Shown here in pieces: positions 8,600 to 16,883 of a DNA stretch of 64,000 nt; positions within the stretch are counted from its first letter, which is position 1; each line of letters opens with the position of its first letter. Origin of the DNA: Paenibacillus lignilyticus (lineage in GTDB: Bacteria; Bacillota; Bacilli; Paenibacillales; Paenibacillaceae); the NCBI RefSeq assembly GCF_017942085.1, contig NZ_JAGKSP010000004.1:1-64000 (forward strand), read 5' to 3'. Below the pieces are notes generated by a model. It saw nothing but the letters and a program-made list of their open reading frames with translations, searched no databases and was not told where the DNA came from. Both the position numbers and the translations under genes were made by a program.

Positions 8600-9373
8600 A
8601 TGGTTGCTTACGGTTGGTGCAGAGGGATCGAGGACGCAGAGCTTCTTCACAAATACGGGTTTGATTACATCGAGTGTCCTCTGTCCGCCCTGCAGCTGGA
8701 GAATGAGGTTTTGCATCAAGAATTGCTGCGTGCTTACTTGGACAGCCCTCTGCCTGTCTACGCGTTTAACGTATTTTTCCCCGGCGACATTAAAGTGGTC
8801 GGTCCCGATGTAGATCCGGAGCGTATCCGGCGATATCTGTACCGCGCTGCGAAAGCGATGAATCAGATCGGTTCGAAAATTTCCGTGCTTGGAAGCGGCA
8901 GAGCGCGCGACATACCGGATGGATGGGAACGCAATCGGGCGGAGGACCAGCTGCTCCACTTACTTAGCTGGATTTCGGAGGAATTGAAGGGAAGCGGCGT
9001 AACGCTGGCTATTGAACCGCTGAACAAGAAGGAGACCAATCTGATTGGCTCTGTCGCCGAGGCTGTGCATTTTGCGAAACAAATCAATCATCCTGCCATC
9101 CGGGTGCTGGCTGATTTCTATCACATGGACGAGGATAGCGAAGCGCTGGACACATTGACTGCACATAAAGACTGGCTTGCGCATATCCACATCGCAGATA
9201 CAGGCAGATTGTCACCGGGAACCGGGCAATATCCCTATGCGGAGTTTGCCGCGCAGCTGACTGCAGCAGGCTACAAAGGCGGAATTTCCGCGGAATGCAG
9301 CCTTCAACGACTGGACGAGGAATTGCCGGCCAGCCTGACATTCATGAAACAAACCTTTCAGCGGATAGGCTGA
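8600..9373 (+). CDS. sugar phosphate isomerase/epimerase (xylose isomerase-like TIM barrel)
   Basis: A 257-residue protein of the AP endonuclease 2/xylose isomerase-like TIM barrel superfamily. Its signs are MVAYGWCRGIEDAELLHKYGFDYIE at the N terminus, IAIEPLNKKETN-like metal region (LAIEPLNKKETNLIG near 142-156), VLADFYHMDEDSEAL and AHIHIADTGRLSPGTGQ. These carry the Glu, Asp and His metal ligands of IolE/IolI/UlaE-type isomerases. The substrate is unknown. The true start is ATG 8600 with GGAGGTG at 8584-8590; an ATG at 8582 overlaps that ribosome site. It converges with an AraC regulator that may control related sugar genes. Confidence 0.82.
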   Translation: MVAYGWCRGIEDAELLHKYGFDYIECPLSALQLENEVLHQELLRAYLDSPLPVYAFNVFFPGDIKVVGPDVDPERIRRYLYRAAKAMNQIGSKISVLGSGRARDIPDGWERNRAEDQLLHLLSWISEELKGSGVTLAIEPLNKKETNLIGSVAEAVHFAKQINHPAIRVLADFYHMDEDSEALDTLTAHKDWLAHIHIADTGRLSPGTGQYPYAEFAAQLTAAGYKGGISAECSLQRLDEELPASLTFMKQTFQRIG

Positions 9374-9395
9374 TTCACCGCCGTTCACTGTAGGG

Positions 9396-10265
9396 CTAAG
9401 CGCGGTTCCACTCCAGCATTTTCTTCTGGAATTGCTTCGGTGAGCAATCATTATATTTCTTGAACATTTTATAGAAATGGGCCATATTCGGCATGCCGAT
9501 CCGGTCGCCGACCTCGGAGACGCTGAGATCCTTCGTGAGCAGAATACGCTCGGCCCATTTGATCTTGCGGTAATTCACATACTCCGTGAAGGACATCCCG
9601 ATCGCTTTCTTAAAGAATTTGACGAAGTAGTAATAGCTCATATTGGCAAGCTTCGATACTTCTTCAACTTGGATGCGGTCGGTCAGATGTTCCTCTACGT
9701 AGTCGATTACCCCTCGGAGACGAGCCCGGTCAAAGTCGTCATGATCAGCAAGCACTTTCCTGGAATCTCCCCGAATGAGCAGAAGGAGCAGCTTCTTTAT
9801 GTACATGCTGACCGCGAGCTCATACCCGCTTTGCTTCGTCGTGACTTCCTGCAGAACGCCTCGGATACATTCCGACGCCTCTGCCCGTGCCGATTCATTC
9901 TCTTGGAAAATATAATTCGCCCGGCTGAGCGGGTTCTTCGTCTCGGAGAAGAATCGCATATAAGGCATGGAGCTTTGGTCAATAAACTGCTCCAAATCAA
10001 ACTGCAAGACGATATAATTCAGCGGGCTGCTCATGCTGCGATCGCGATGAAGCTGCCTTGCACCGATCAATGCGATGTCGCCCGTTTGTAGTTTTATGCA
10101 CTCATCTTCTATATTTACGTCAAGCTCGCCGGTGATCACAAGCAGCAATTCGATTTCGCGATGATAATGCCAATTGATAAACAGATCGTTATTCCGCAGG
10201 GATTGAAACACTTTTATGGAGAGCAGCGGGTTCTCGTAAACGACCTTTTCATTGTAAAATTCCAC
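9396..10265 (-). CDS. AraC-family transcriptional regulator with cupin sensor
   Basis: A 289-residue regulator: an N-terminal cupin-like effector domain (NWHYHREIELLLVITGELDV, then LQTGDIALIGARQLH) and a C-terminal double helix-turn-helix AraC domain (about 185-285; SKLANMSYYYFVKFFKKAIGMSFTEYVNYRKI and GMPNMAHFYKMFKKYNDCSPKQF). The start is GTG at 10265 with AGGGATGG upstream. It is transcribed away from the oxidoreductase gene at 10431, so the 165 bp between them is the likely target. The effector is probably a sugar or sugar derivative, by analogy with the family. Confidence 0.88.
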   Translation of the reverse strand: MEFYNEKVVYENPLLSIKVFQSLRNNDLFINWHYHREIELLLVITGELDVNIEDECIKLQTGDIALIGARQLHRDRSMSSPLNYIVLQFDLEQFIDQSSMPYMRFFSETKNPLSRANYIFQENESARAEASECIRGVLQEVTTKQSGYELAVSMYIKKLLLLLIRGDSRKVLADHDDFDRARLRGVIDYVEEHLTDRIQVEEVSKLANMSYYYFVKFFKKAIGMSFTEYVNYRKIKWAERILLTKDLSVSEVGDRIGMPNMAHFYKMFKKYNDCSPKQFQKKMLEWNRA

Positions 10266-10430
10266 GGTACCATCCCTTCGATAACAAAATCACATAAAAG
10301 CATACCTATATAGCGCCTATATTTTTGTGGACATGTTCGTCTATACTGTAGTCAGTTGTGTCTCTCTATCTAGCTGACACGCATACTACAAATTATATCA
10401 TTTCGAGGCTCATGGAGGTAGAAATTTAAA

Positions 10431-11510
10431 ATGTCAAAAGTACGTGTAGGCATTATTGGCTGCGGCGGTATCGCCAACGGTAAACATCTCCCAAGTTTGG
10501 CCCAAGTCAAAGACGCTGAAATCGTTGCTTTCTGCGATATCATTGTTGAGAAGGCTGAACAAGCAAAAGCGAAATACGGCACTGAAGAAGCAAAAGTATA
10601 TTCTGACTATAAACTACTGCTTCAAGACGCGTCGATCGACGTGATCCACGTTTGTACGCCTAACGATTCCCATGCGGTTATCTCCATCGACGCATTGGAA
10701 GCCGGCAAACACGTGCTTTGCGAGAAGCCAATGGCTAAAACAGCTGCTGACGCTCGCAAAATGCTTGAAGTTGCAAAACGTACCGGCAAAAAACTCAGCA
10801 TCGGTTACAACAACCGTTACCGTGCAGACAGCCGTTACCTGAAAGAAGCTTGCGATGCAGGCGAGCTTGGCGAAATTTACTTCGCTAAAGCACATGCAAT
10901 CCGTCGTCGTGCCGTTCCGACATGGGGCGTATTCTTGGATGAAGAGAAACAAGGCGGCGGCCCGCTTATCGATATCGGTACTCACGCGCTTGACCTTGTA
11001 TTGTGGATGATGGACAACTACAAGCCGAAAGTCGTTCTTGGCCGCGCTTACCACAAGCTGTCCCAAAACGAGAACGCTGCGAATGCTTGGGGCCCATGGG
11101 ATCCAAAACAATTCACGGTTGAAGATTCCGCTTTCGCTATGATCACGATGGAGAACGGTGCAACTGTAATCCTCGAATCCAGCTGGGCGCTTAACTCGCT
11201 TGAAGTCGATGAGGCTAAAGTATCCCTCAGCGGTACTAAAGCAGGCGCTGACATGAAAGACGGTCTTCGTTTCAATGGCGAGCACAACAGCCGCCTATAT
11301 GTAAACAAAGTTGAACTGAACAGCGGCGGCGTTGCTTTCTATGAAGGCGCGAGCGAAACCGCAGAAGTTCTTGAAGCAAGCATGTGGATCGATGCCGTTA
11401 AAAACGACAAAGAAACGTTCGTTAAACCAGAGCAAGCGCTTGTGGTTTCCGAAATTCTTGAAGCGATCTACGAGTCTTCCCGCACGGGCAAGGCTGTATA
11501 CTTCGAGTAG
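10431..11510 (+). CDS. Gfo/Idh/MocA family NAD(P)-dependent oxidoreductase
   Basis: A 359-residue sugar or inositol dehydrogenase-like enzyme. The Rossmann fold is at the N terminus (VGIIGCGGIANGKHLPSL, residues 6-23), the family EKP motif at 98-100 (VLCEKPMAK), and GGGPLIDIGTHALDL carries the catalytic Asp/His region. C-terminal residues form the alpha/beta substrate domain. Members oxidise a sugar carbon with NAD(P)+; the substrate is not evident. Codon use is biased to frequent codons more than neighbours, hinting at high expression. It is divergent from an AraC regulator and ends at a strong terminator, so it forms a single-gene unit. Confidence 0.9.
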   Translation: MSKVRVGIIGCGGIANGKHLPSLAQVKDAEIVAFCDIIVEKAEQAKAKYGTEEAKVYSDYKLLLQDASIDVIHVCTPNDSHAVISIDALEAGKHVLCEKPMAKTAADARKMLEVAKRTGKKLSIGYNNRYRADSRYLKEACDAGELGEIYFAKAHAIRRRAVPTWGVFLDEEKQGGGPLIDIGTHALDLVLWMMDNYKPKVVLGRAYHKLSQNENAANAWGPWDPKQFTVEDSAFAMITMENGATVILESSWALNSLEVDEAKVSLSGTKAGADMKDGLRFNGEHNSRLYVNKVELNSGGVAFYEGASETAEVLEASMWIDAVKNDKETFVKPEQALVVSEILEAIYESSRTGKAVYFE

Positions 11511-11522
11511 AACAAACATTGA

Positions 11523-11556
11523 AGCCGGGGATGGCCTTGTCATCCCCGGCTTTTTT
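11523..11556 (+). terminator. rho-independent terminator after the oxidoreductase
   Basis: GCCGGGGATG pairs with CATCCCCGGC around the loop GCCTTGT, followed by six T at 11551-11556. Confidence 0.92.
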
Positions 11557-11697
11557 GCAATAATTAACGCTGTTAGATCTATTTTCGAATTCGACAAAAT
11601 CAGTCAAAATTCAACGTTATTCGCTCTGTACAGTTCCGGGAAAAAAATTATAATGAGAATTAAACTAATCTTCAGGAAAATTTTACAACTTAATACC

Positions 11698-11795
11698 TAT
11701 GATAAAGGCAAACCATAGGAAACTATGGGACGCAAAGCCGTGGCCTAAGGGATCACTCGCCGTGATGCTAAGGTAGACAAGGTTGCCGAGTAGAT
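11698..11795 (+). promoter_or_regulatory. cyclic di-GMP-I (GEMM-I) riboswitch aptamer
   Basis: The stretch shows the GEMM-I landmarks in order: GGCAAACC (11707-11714), a short hairpin with a GAAA tetraloop in the first arm, GGGACGCAAAGCC (11728-11740) as the tetraloop receptor side, CCTAAGGGATCAC, and a second arm ending at GGTAGACAAGGTTGCC. These are the conserved elements of the class I c-di-GMP aptamer. An upstream TATAAT (11649-11654) is a plausible -10 element, though I see no good -35. The aptamer sits before a terminator and an operon encoding an MHYT kinase and a GGDEF-EAL protein. Confidence 0.9.
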
Positions 11796-11800
11796 GGAAT

Positions 11801-11824
11801 CCATCCTATTCGGGTGGTTTTTTT
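11801..11824 (+). terminator. riboswitch expression-platform terminator
   Basis: CCATCC (11801-11806) pairs with GGGTGG (11812-11817, one U-G pair) and is followed by seven T. It lies just 3' of the aptamer and 51 bp before the first gene. The left arm can instead pair with GATGG at 11794-11798, which gives a simple alternative fold. Whether c-di-GMP turns the operon on or off cannot be decided from sequence alone. Confidence 0.75.
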
Positions 11825-11875
11825 ATTGCCATTTTGCACCCTGCAGCTAAGTCAATGAACCGGAGGAAGGTTAGC

Positions 11876-13648
11876 ATGGCATCCGTCGCACTCGTCGCCA
11901 TTTCATTCGTACTCGTATTCAGTTCCTCTCTAATCCTCTTTCATCTGTACAGGCGTATGAATGCAGCAAGGTATACGACATTCTTTTGGCTTATGAGTGG
12001 TGCTTTTGTATTTAGTATCGGGGTTTGGTCCATGCATTTTGTGGCATTGCTCGCGTATCCGTTTCCGGTCAAGGTGATGTATCATTTCGGTTATGTGTTT
12101 CTCTCCATGGGTGTTTTAGTCGTCATGTCCGCGATAGCGCTTCTCTTGTTCGAACGTGCTGCGCAGCGACATCGGACAAGCCTGCTCGTTCTCGGTATCT
12201 TGGTACAGACCGGCGGTATCGTAGCCATGCACTACATCGGGATGAAAGCCATCAAAGCCCATGCGACACTCCACTATCAGTCATCCACAGGTTTTGTTTC
12301 CATTATCGTGCTGGCTCTTGTGCTGGGATTCGTATTCACAAGGCAGCATCGACTCCATAAACTAAGCCGTTTGCGGCAGTTCATCCACGCATTATCGCTA
12401 TCCGCAGCCGTTGAATTTCTTCATTATAGCAATATGCCCATGATGCATGGCCTTACATCGCAATATGCAAGTGAATCTGTGGCTTTATCGCAAAATCAAT
12501 TCTTCCTGGCCATTAGCATTAGTTTGATCGTTTCCGTAATCTGCATGTATTCAATCGTCATTCTGATGATTGACAGCCGCTTGAAGCAAAGTGAAGAACG
12601 CCTTAAGCGGATGAATGAAGCCTATTCGCATATTCTGGATTCCGTGGCCGAGGGGATCTACCGACTGGACGAGCGGGGCAAGGTGATCTTCTGGAATCAA
12701 GCCGCTGCGAACTTAACCGGCTTCGAGGCGAATGAGGTACTCGGTCGTAAAGTTGGGCTGCGGGCGATTAAGCCGGAGGAAGAGGAATGGGATCCCGTAG
12801 AGAAGGTGAATCGCTCCGGCAACGCTGACTATGTAGCGGATGATTTGTTTCGCCGTAAGAATGGTTCGACGTTCCCGGTGGAATATCATATTACCCCAAT
12901 GCGGGTCAAAGGCGAGCAAGCCGGAGTCGTCATCAACTTTACCGATTTAACGCAGCGCAAGGAGCAGGAGTCGTTCCTTGTAGAGTCGGAGAAGCTGTCC
13001 ATGGCGGGCCAGCTGGCTGCGGGCATCGCGCACGAGATTCGAAATCCGCTTACGGCGATTAAAGGATTTATGAAGCTGTTTCAGAACGGGATGAGCAAAA
13101 TGGAGTATGTCGCCATTATTACATCCGAGGTTGTTCGGATGGAAGGCATCATCAACGAGCTGCTCCTGCTTGCGAAGCCGCAAATCAGCCGATTTCAAGC
13201 GACCAATCTAGGTGAGCTTCTAGCCGGCGTCTATACGCTGCTGGAATCACAGGCTAATCTAAACAATGTAGATATTAAGCTGCAATTCTCGGAGCCGGAG
13301 CTGCTTATTTATTGCGATGAAAGCCAGATCAAACAGGTATTTATCAATCTCATTAAGAACGCAATCGAAGCAACGGAGGGCGGCGGTGAAATTCGAATTG
13401 TGGTCGAACAGGTCGGCAACCACATCATGACCTCGATTGCAGACTATGGCTGCGGCATTCCTCAGGAGTTGCTGGATCAGGTGGGCAGGCCCTTTTTTAC
13501 GACGAAGGAGCAGGGGACAGGCCTTGGGCTGATGATCAGCAACAAAATCATTTCCAGCCATGGCGGGACAATTTCTATTTCCAGCAAAATGGGAGAGGGC
13601 ACGACGTTCCAAGTAACACTCCCCGGGGGGTATCGAAATGGTGCATAA
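11876..13648 (+). CDS. MHYT-PAS sensor histidine kinase (KinB-like)
   Basis: A 590-residue membrane kinase. Residues 1-235 form a seven-helix MHYT domain with WSMHFVALLAYP (51-62), AMHYIGMKA (117-125) and a degenerate third motif FLHYSNMPM (181-189). A PAS domain (about 248-362) follows, then HisKA with His386 (GIAHEIRNPLTAIKGF) and HATPase_c with DYGCGIPQE and GTGLGLMISNKII. MHYT domains are thought to bind copper and sense diatomic gases; the kinase half resembles sporulation kinases. No response regulator is adjacent. ATG 11876 follows GGAGGAAGG; the frame is open into the riboswitch terminator but that part is untranslated. It overlaps the next gene by 11 bp. Confidence 0.88.
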   Translation: MASVALVAISFVLVFSSSLILFHLYRRMNAARYTTFFWLMSGAFVFSIGVWSMHFVALLAYPFPVKVMYHFGYVFLSMGVLVVMSAIALLLFERAAQRHRTSLLVLGILVQTGGIVAMHYIGMKAIKAHATLHYQSSTGFVSIIVLALVLGFVFTRQHRLHKLSRLRQFIHALSLSAAVEFLHYSNMPMMHGLTSQYASESVALSQNQFFLAISISLIVSVICMYSIVILMIDSRLKQSEERLKRMNEAYSHILDSVAEGIYRLDERGKVIFWNQAAANLTGFEANEVLGRKVGLRAIKPEEEEWDPVEKVNRSGNADYVADDLFRRKNGSTFPVEYHITPMRVKGEQAGVVINFTDLTQRKEQESFLVESEKLSMAGQLAAGIAHEIRNPLTAIKGFMKLFQNGMSKMEYVAIITSEVVRMEGIINELLLLAKPQISRFQATNLGELLAGVYTLLESQANLNNVDIKLQFSEPELLIYCDESQIKQVFINLIKNAIEATEGGGEIRIVVEQVGNHIMTSIADYGCGIPQELLDQVGRPFFTTKEQGTGLGLMISNKIISSHGGTISISSKMGEGTTFQVTLPGGYRNGA

Positions 13649-16445
13649 TCATATCGAAGGCAGCTATAACTGGTTCTTGGTCTGTTTGTCTTTTATTATT
13701 GCGCTGTTCGCTTCGTATATGGCATTGAATTTAGCCAGACGTGTTCTGTTGTCGGAAGGCTGGAAGAAACGAGGATGGCTGTTCGGCGGAGCAGTCGTCA
13801 TGGGTGTTGGGATATGGTCGATGCATTTTATCGCGATGCTCGCTGTCCATCTTCCAACGGGTGTGACTTATGATTTTGTAACCGTGCTGGTGTCGATTGG
13901 CGTTTCCATTGTAGGCGCTTTTATCGGTTTCGGCATTGCCAGCCACTCCGGTCGCGGTACGCTGAGGCTGATTATCGGCGGGACCATCATGGGACTTGCA
14001 ATCACCGGCATGCATTACATCGGCATGTATGCCTTGACGGGACTTACGGTTACTTATAATCCCTATATAATCACACTTTCCATTCTGATCGCTGTGTTGG
14101 CATCGATTGTTGCATTGCTTTTCTCCTTCCGCAGAAACAATCACTATTGGCTTAGCGGTTTCATTATGGGCATTGCAGTCACAGGGATGCATTATACGGG
14201 CATGTCTGCGGCAAATATGTCGATGCCGGTACATATGCTTAGTCGCGCGAGCGATGCGCAGGCGATGGATTTTATCGAAATGGCGGTCTACGTAGCATTT
14301 GGTACAATCGTCATTATGGCTGTCAGCTTGATCAGCTCGATGAATGTCGACAAGAAGCTGTCGGAGCAGCTGTCGCTTAAGGGCTCCATCCTGGAGTCGG
14401 CAATTGATTGCTTGATCATGTTCGACCATAAAGGAACCATATTCGAGTTTAATCCGGCAGCGGAGACTCTCTTCGGTTACTCGCGAAGCGAGGTGATAGG
14501 CAGCTCCATTAAAGAGTTATTGATGCCTGAGCTGCCTCGAGATATGTCGTCGATGAACGGAATGCTGTGCAGCGGTAACAAAACGGTGCTTGGTACGAGA
14601 GTCGAGACGATGATGCCGCGTGGGAATCAGAGTACGTTTCCGGCGGAAATTATCGTCACTCGTATTCGCAGCGAGAAATTCCCCGTCTTTACGATGTATC
14701 TGCGTGACTTGACGGAGCGGCGGCTTGTAGAAGAAGCGCTGCGCGAGAGCGAGGAGCGCTATCGCAAGCTGATTGATTTCTCGCCGGAGCCGATTCTGGT
14801 TCATTATCAAGGCGTAATATCTTTCGTGAACGAATCGGCACTGCGTATATTCGGTGCCGAGCAGGATGGCTTGATCGGGAGAGGTTTCCTGGAGCTGGTT
14901 CATTCTGAATGCCTTGCATCCGCGGCGCAGTGGCTGGAGCACATTCAAACCGGGACAGCTAAAGGCGATCCCATCGAGCTGAAGATGCATAAGCTCAACG
15001 GCACGACGATCGACATTGAAGCGAAGTCGATCCTGGTGCATTTTTCCGGACAAGCCTTGATTCAAACGATTGCTTGGGATATTACGGACAAGAAACGCTA
15101 CGAGAATACGATCAGGCAGCTGGCTTATTATGATATGCTGACGGGGCTGCCGAATCGGAACTGGTTCAACCTCTCTTATCCTGAATTGCTGCAAGTCGTG
15201 AGCGCGAGAGGGCAGCAGGCGGCGCTGATGTTTCTCGATCTGGATCGTTTCAAGCTGATTAATGATACGATGGGGCATTTAATGGGAGATCGGCTGCTGC
15301 AGCATTTTGCAGCCGTGCTTAGCGAGACGATTGGCGACAATCGCATGGTTGCGCGGTTAAGCGGGGATGAGTTTGTGGCGATCATTCAGGATTGCAACCG
15401 CTCGCAGCTGGAGCTCATGGCGGAAACGCTGATTCGACGAGTGGCCGAGCCGATTCAAGTGGAAGGCCAGGATATTTTCATTACAACGAGTGTCGGGATT
15501 GCCTTATATCCAAAGGATGGCGAGACGCTGGAGATGCTGCTGCAAAATGCGGATACGGCGATGTACGCAGCGAAGGAGAAGGGTAAGAATCAATTCCAAT
15601 TCTTCGAATGGGCGATGAACCATTGTCAGGCACGTCGTATGAACATCGAGCAGGCATTGCCGGCCGCAATCGAAGAGCAGGCCTTCCATCTTGTCTACCA
15701 ACCGATGTTTAATGCGGAGCAGGGTCATTTGATCGGTGTAGAGACGTTGGTTCGCTGGGAGCATCCGGTGCTGGGCACGATTTCACCATGCGAGTTCATT
15801 CCGATTGCTGAGAGTACCGGTCATATTATCGTGTTGGGTGAATGGATTTTGCATAAAGCCTGCAAGCAAATGAAAGAATGGCATGATGCGGGCCTCCCAC
15901 GGATTCCGGTCGCCGTTAATTTCTCCGTCATTCAGTTTAATCAAGATCTAATCGTGGATATGATCATTGGCGCGCTGGAGCAGACGGGCTTGGATGCCAA
16001 GTATTTGATCGCGGAAATGACCGAAAGCATGGCTATGCAGCATAACGAGGCGATAATCGGCAAGCTCCACGCGCTAAAGCGGCTCGGAGTTTCGATTTCC
16101 ATCGATGACTTCGGAACGGGCTACTCTTCCTTATGTTATCTGAGACGGTTTCCGATCGATACGCTTAAGATCGATAAATCCTTCGTACAGGATGTTTCCG
16201 GTGCAGGCGAAGATACCGCAATTGTTGAAGCGATCATCGCGATGGCGCGCAGTCTGAAGCTGCGGGTATTGGCCGAAGGAGTAGAAACGGAGCAGCAGTC
16301 CGAGCGCCTCTGTCAGCTGGGCTGTACGGATATGCAGGGCTACTGGCACAGCAGGCCGTTATCGATACCGCAGTTTGAGCAAACGTACTTGAGCGCGGCC
16401 TATCTGGCTCGGGGAGAAGCGGCGGCCGGTTCGGCGGCCGGGTAA
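13638..16445 (+). CDS. MHYT-PAS-PAS-GGDEF-EAL cyclic di-GMP enzyme
   Basis: A 935-residue membrane protein. The MHYT domain (about 10-235) has all three motifs: WSMHFIAM (60-67), GMHYIGMYA (124-132) and GMHYTGMSA (183-191). Two PAS domains follow (about 245-360 and 372-485). The GGDEF domain (about 495-655) has SGDEF at 575-579, a variant often active, and no RxxD inhibitory site. The EAL domain (about 675-920) has ETL instead of EAL at 702-704 but keeps EMTES, DDFGTGYSS (823-831), KIDKSF and AEGVET, so phosphodiesterase activity is likely. Net activity is uncertain. Translation is coupled to the kinase upstream (GGGGGGT ribosome site, 11-bp overlap), and both lie behind a c-di-GMP riboswitch. 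Confidence 0.92.
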   Translation: MVHNHIEGSYNWFLVCLSFIIALFASYMALNLARRVLLSEGWKKRGWLFGGAVVMGVGIWSMHFIAMLAVHLPTGVTYDFVTVLVSIGVSIVGAFIGFGIASHSGRGTLRLIIGGTIMGLAITGMHYIGMYALTGLTVTYNPYIITLSILIAVLASIVALLFSFRRNNHYWLSGFIMGIAVTGMHYTGMSAANMSMPVHMLSRASDAQAMDFIEMAVYVAFGTIVIMAVSLISSMNVDKKLSEQLSLKGSILESAIDCLIMFDHKGTIFEFNPAAETLFGYSRSEVIGSSIKELLMPELPRDMSSMNGMLCSGNKTVLGTRVETMMPRGNQSTFPAEIIVTRIRSEKFPVFTMYLRDLTERRLVEEALRESEERYRKLIDFSPEPILVHYQGVISFVNESALRIFGAEQDGLIGRGFLELVHSECLASAAQWLEHIQTGTAKGDPIELKMHKLNGTTIDIEAKSILVHFSGQALIQTIAWDITDKKRYENTIRQLAYYDMLTGLPNRNWFNLSYPELLQVVSARGQQAALMFLDLDRFKLINDTMGHLMGDRLLQHFAAVLSETIGDNRMVARLSGDEFVAIIQDCNRSQLELMAETLIRRVAEPIQVEGQDIFITTSVGIALYPKDGETLEMLLQNADTAMYAAKEKGKNQFQFFEWAMNHCQARRMNIEQALPAAIEEQAFHLVYQPMFNAEQGHLIGVETLVRWEHPVLGTISPCEFIPIAESTGHIIVLGEWILHKACKQMKEWHDAGLPRIPVAVNFSVIQFNQDLIVDMIIGALEQTGLDAKYLIAEMTESMAMQHNEAIIGKLHALKRLGVSISIDDFGTGYSSLCYLRRFPIDTLKIDKSFVQDVSGAGEDTAIVEAIIAMARSLKLRVLAEGVETEQQSERLCQLGCTDMQGYWHSRPLSIPQFEQTYLSAAYLARGEAAAGSAAG

Positions 16446-16463
16446 ACTGTAGCTCCACAATAA

Positions 16464-16506
16464 GAATCCGCCTAAACCACGGAGAACGTGATTTAGGCGG
16501 ATTTTG
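16464..16506 (+). terminator. rho-independent terminator after the MHYT operon
   Basis: AATCCGCCTAAA (16465-16476) pairs with TTTAGGCGGATT (16492-16503), then a short T run. The stem is long and nearly symmetric, so it could also act on the convergent small gene. Confidence 0.85.
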
Positions 16507-16517
16507 TTCATCGGGGG

Positions 16518-16670
16518 CTAGTCGCCGTTGTTACGGGCATTTTCATAGCCGGCAACGCCGGAGGTGCCTTCATCGGAGAGCTCGGCCAACGATTTGACCT
16601 CGCCATGGGGTTTTTGGTTTTGCTTTCGGCTCTTCCAAGCGTTCTCTCGGCGGTTCTTCGAAGATGTCAT
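16518..16670 (-). CDS. small hydrophilic hypothetical protein (50 aa)
   Basis: A short, charged ORF reading MTSSKNRRENAWKSRK at its start and ending SGVAGYENARNNGD. It has no membrane segment or cysteine. I do not recognise the family. The chosen ATG at 16670 has AAAGGAG about 12 bases upstream; the frame is open to 16721 without a better site. It lies between a convergent terminator and cydS on the same strand. Composition is compatible with a real gene, but support is limited to the ribosome site and the open frame. Confidence 0.45.
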   Translation of the reverse strand: MTSSKNRRENAWKSRKQNQKPHGEVKSLAELSDEGTSGVAGYENARNNGD

Positions 16671-16756
16671 AGTCGGTGAATGCTCCTTTATAAATGAGTG
16701 TGATCGCTGGATTGTACCCATTTATCGTGCGCGATTAGGCCGATTCTTATGACAAA

Positions 16757-16858
16757 TTAACGTTTCGGTTTCGGCTTCCGGGCACCCCACCAGAACAGAA
16801 ATCCCACAGATAACGCAACAACGAGCAGCGGTGCGACGAAGATCAGAAATTGCTCCAT
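16757..16858 (-). CDS. cydS: cytochrome bd oxidase small subunit CydS
   Basis: A 33-residue single-helix membrane protein starting MEQFLIFVAPLLVVALSV and ending in a basic tail. It matches the CydS family, the third subunit of Gram-positive CydAB-type oxidases, which packs against CydA and helps shield a haem site. It lies 25 bp after cydB on the same strand, with AGGAGGAGG just before its ATG. The order cydA-cydB-cydS is that seen in Bacillus and Geobacillus relatives. It is too short for most gene callers. Confidence 0.87.
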   Translation of the reverse strand: MEQFLIFVAPLLVVALSVGFLFWWGARKPKPKR

Positions 16859-16883
16859 TTCGGTTCAGCCTCCTCCTGTAGGG

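Noticed and set aside
14517..15278. 253-codon minus-strand frame inside the GGDEF-EAL gene
   Set aside because: Mirror of codon periodicity of the sense gene; no start signal or homology pattern.
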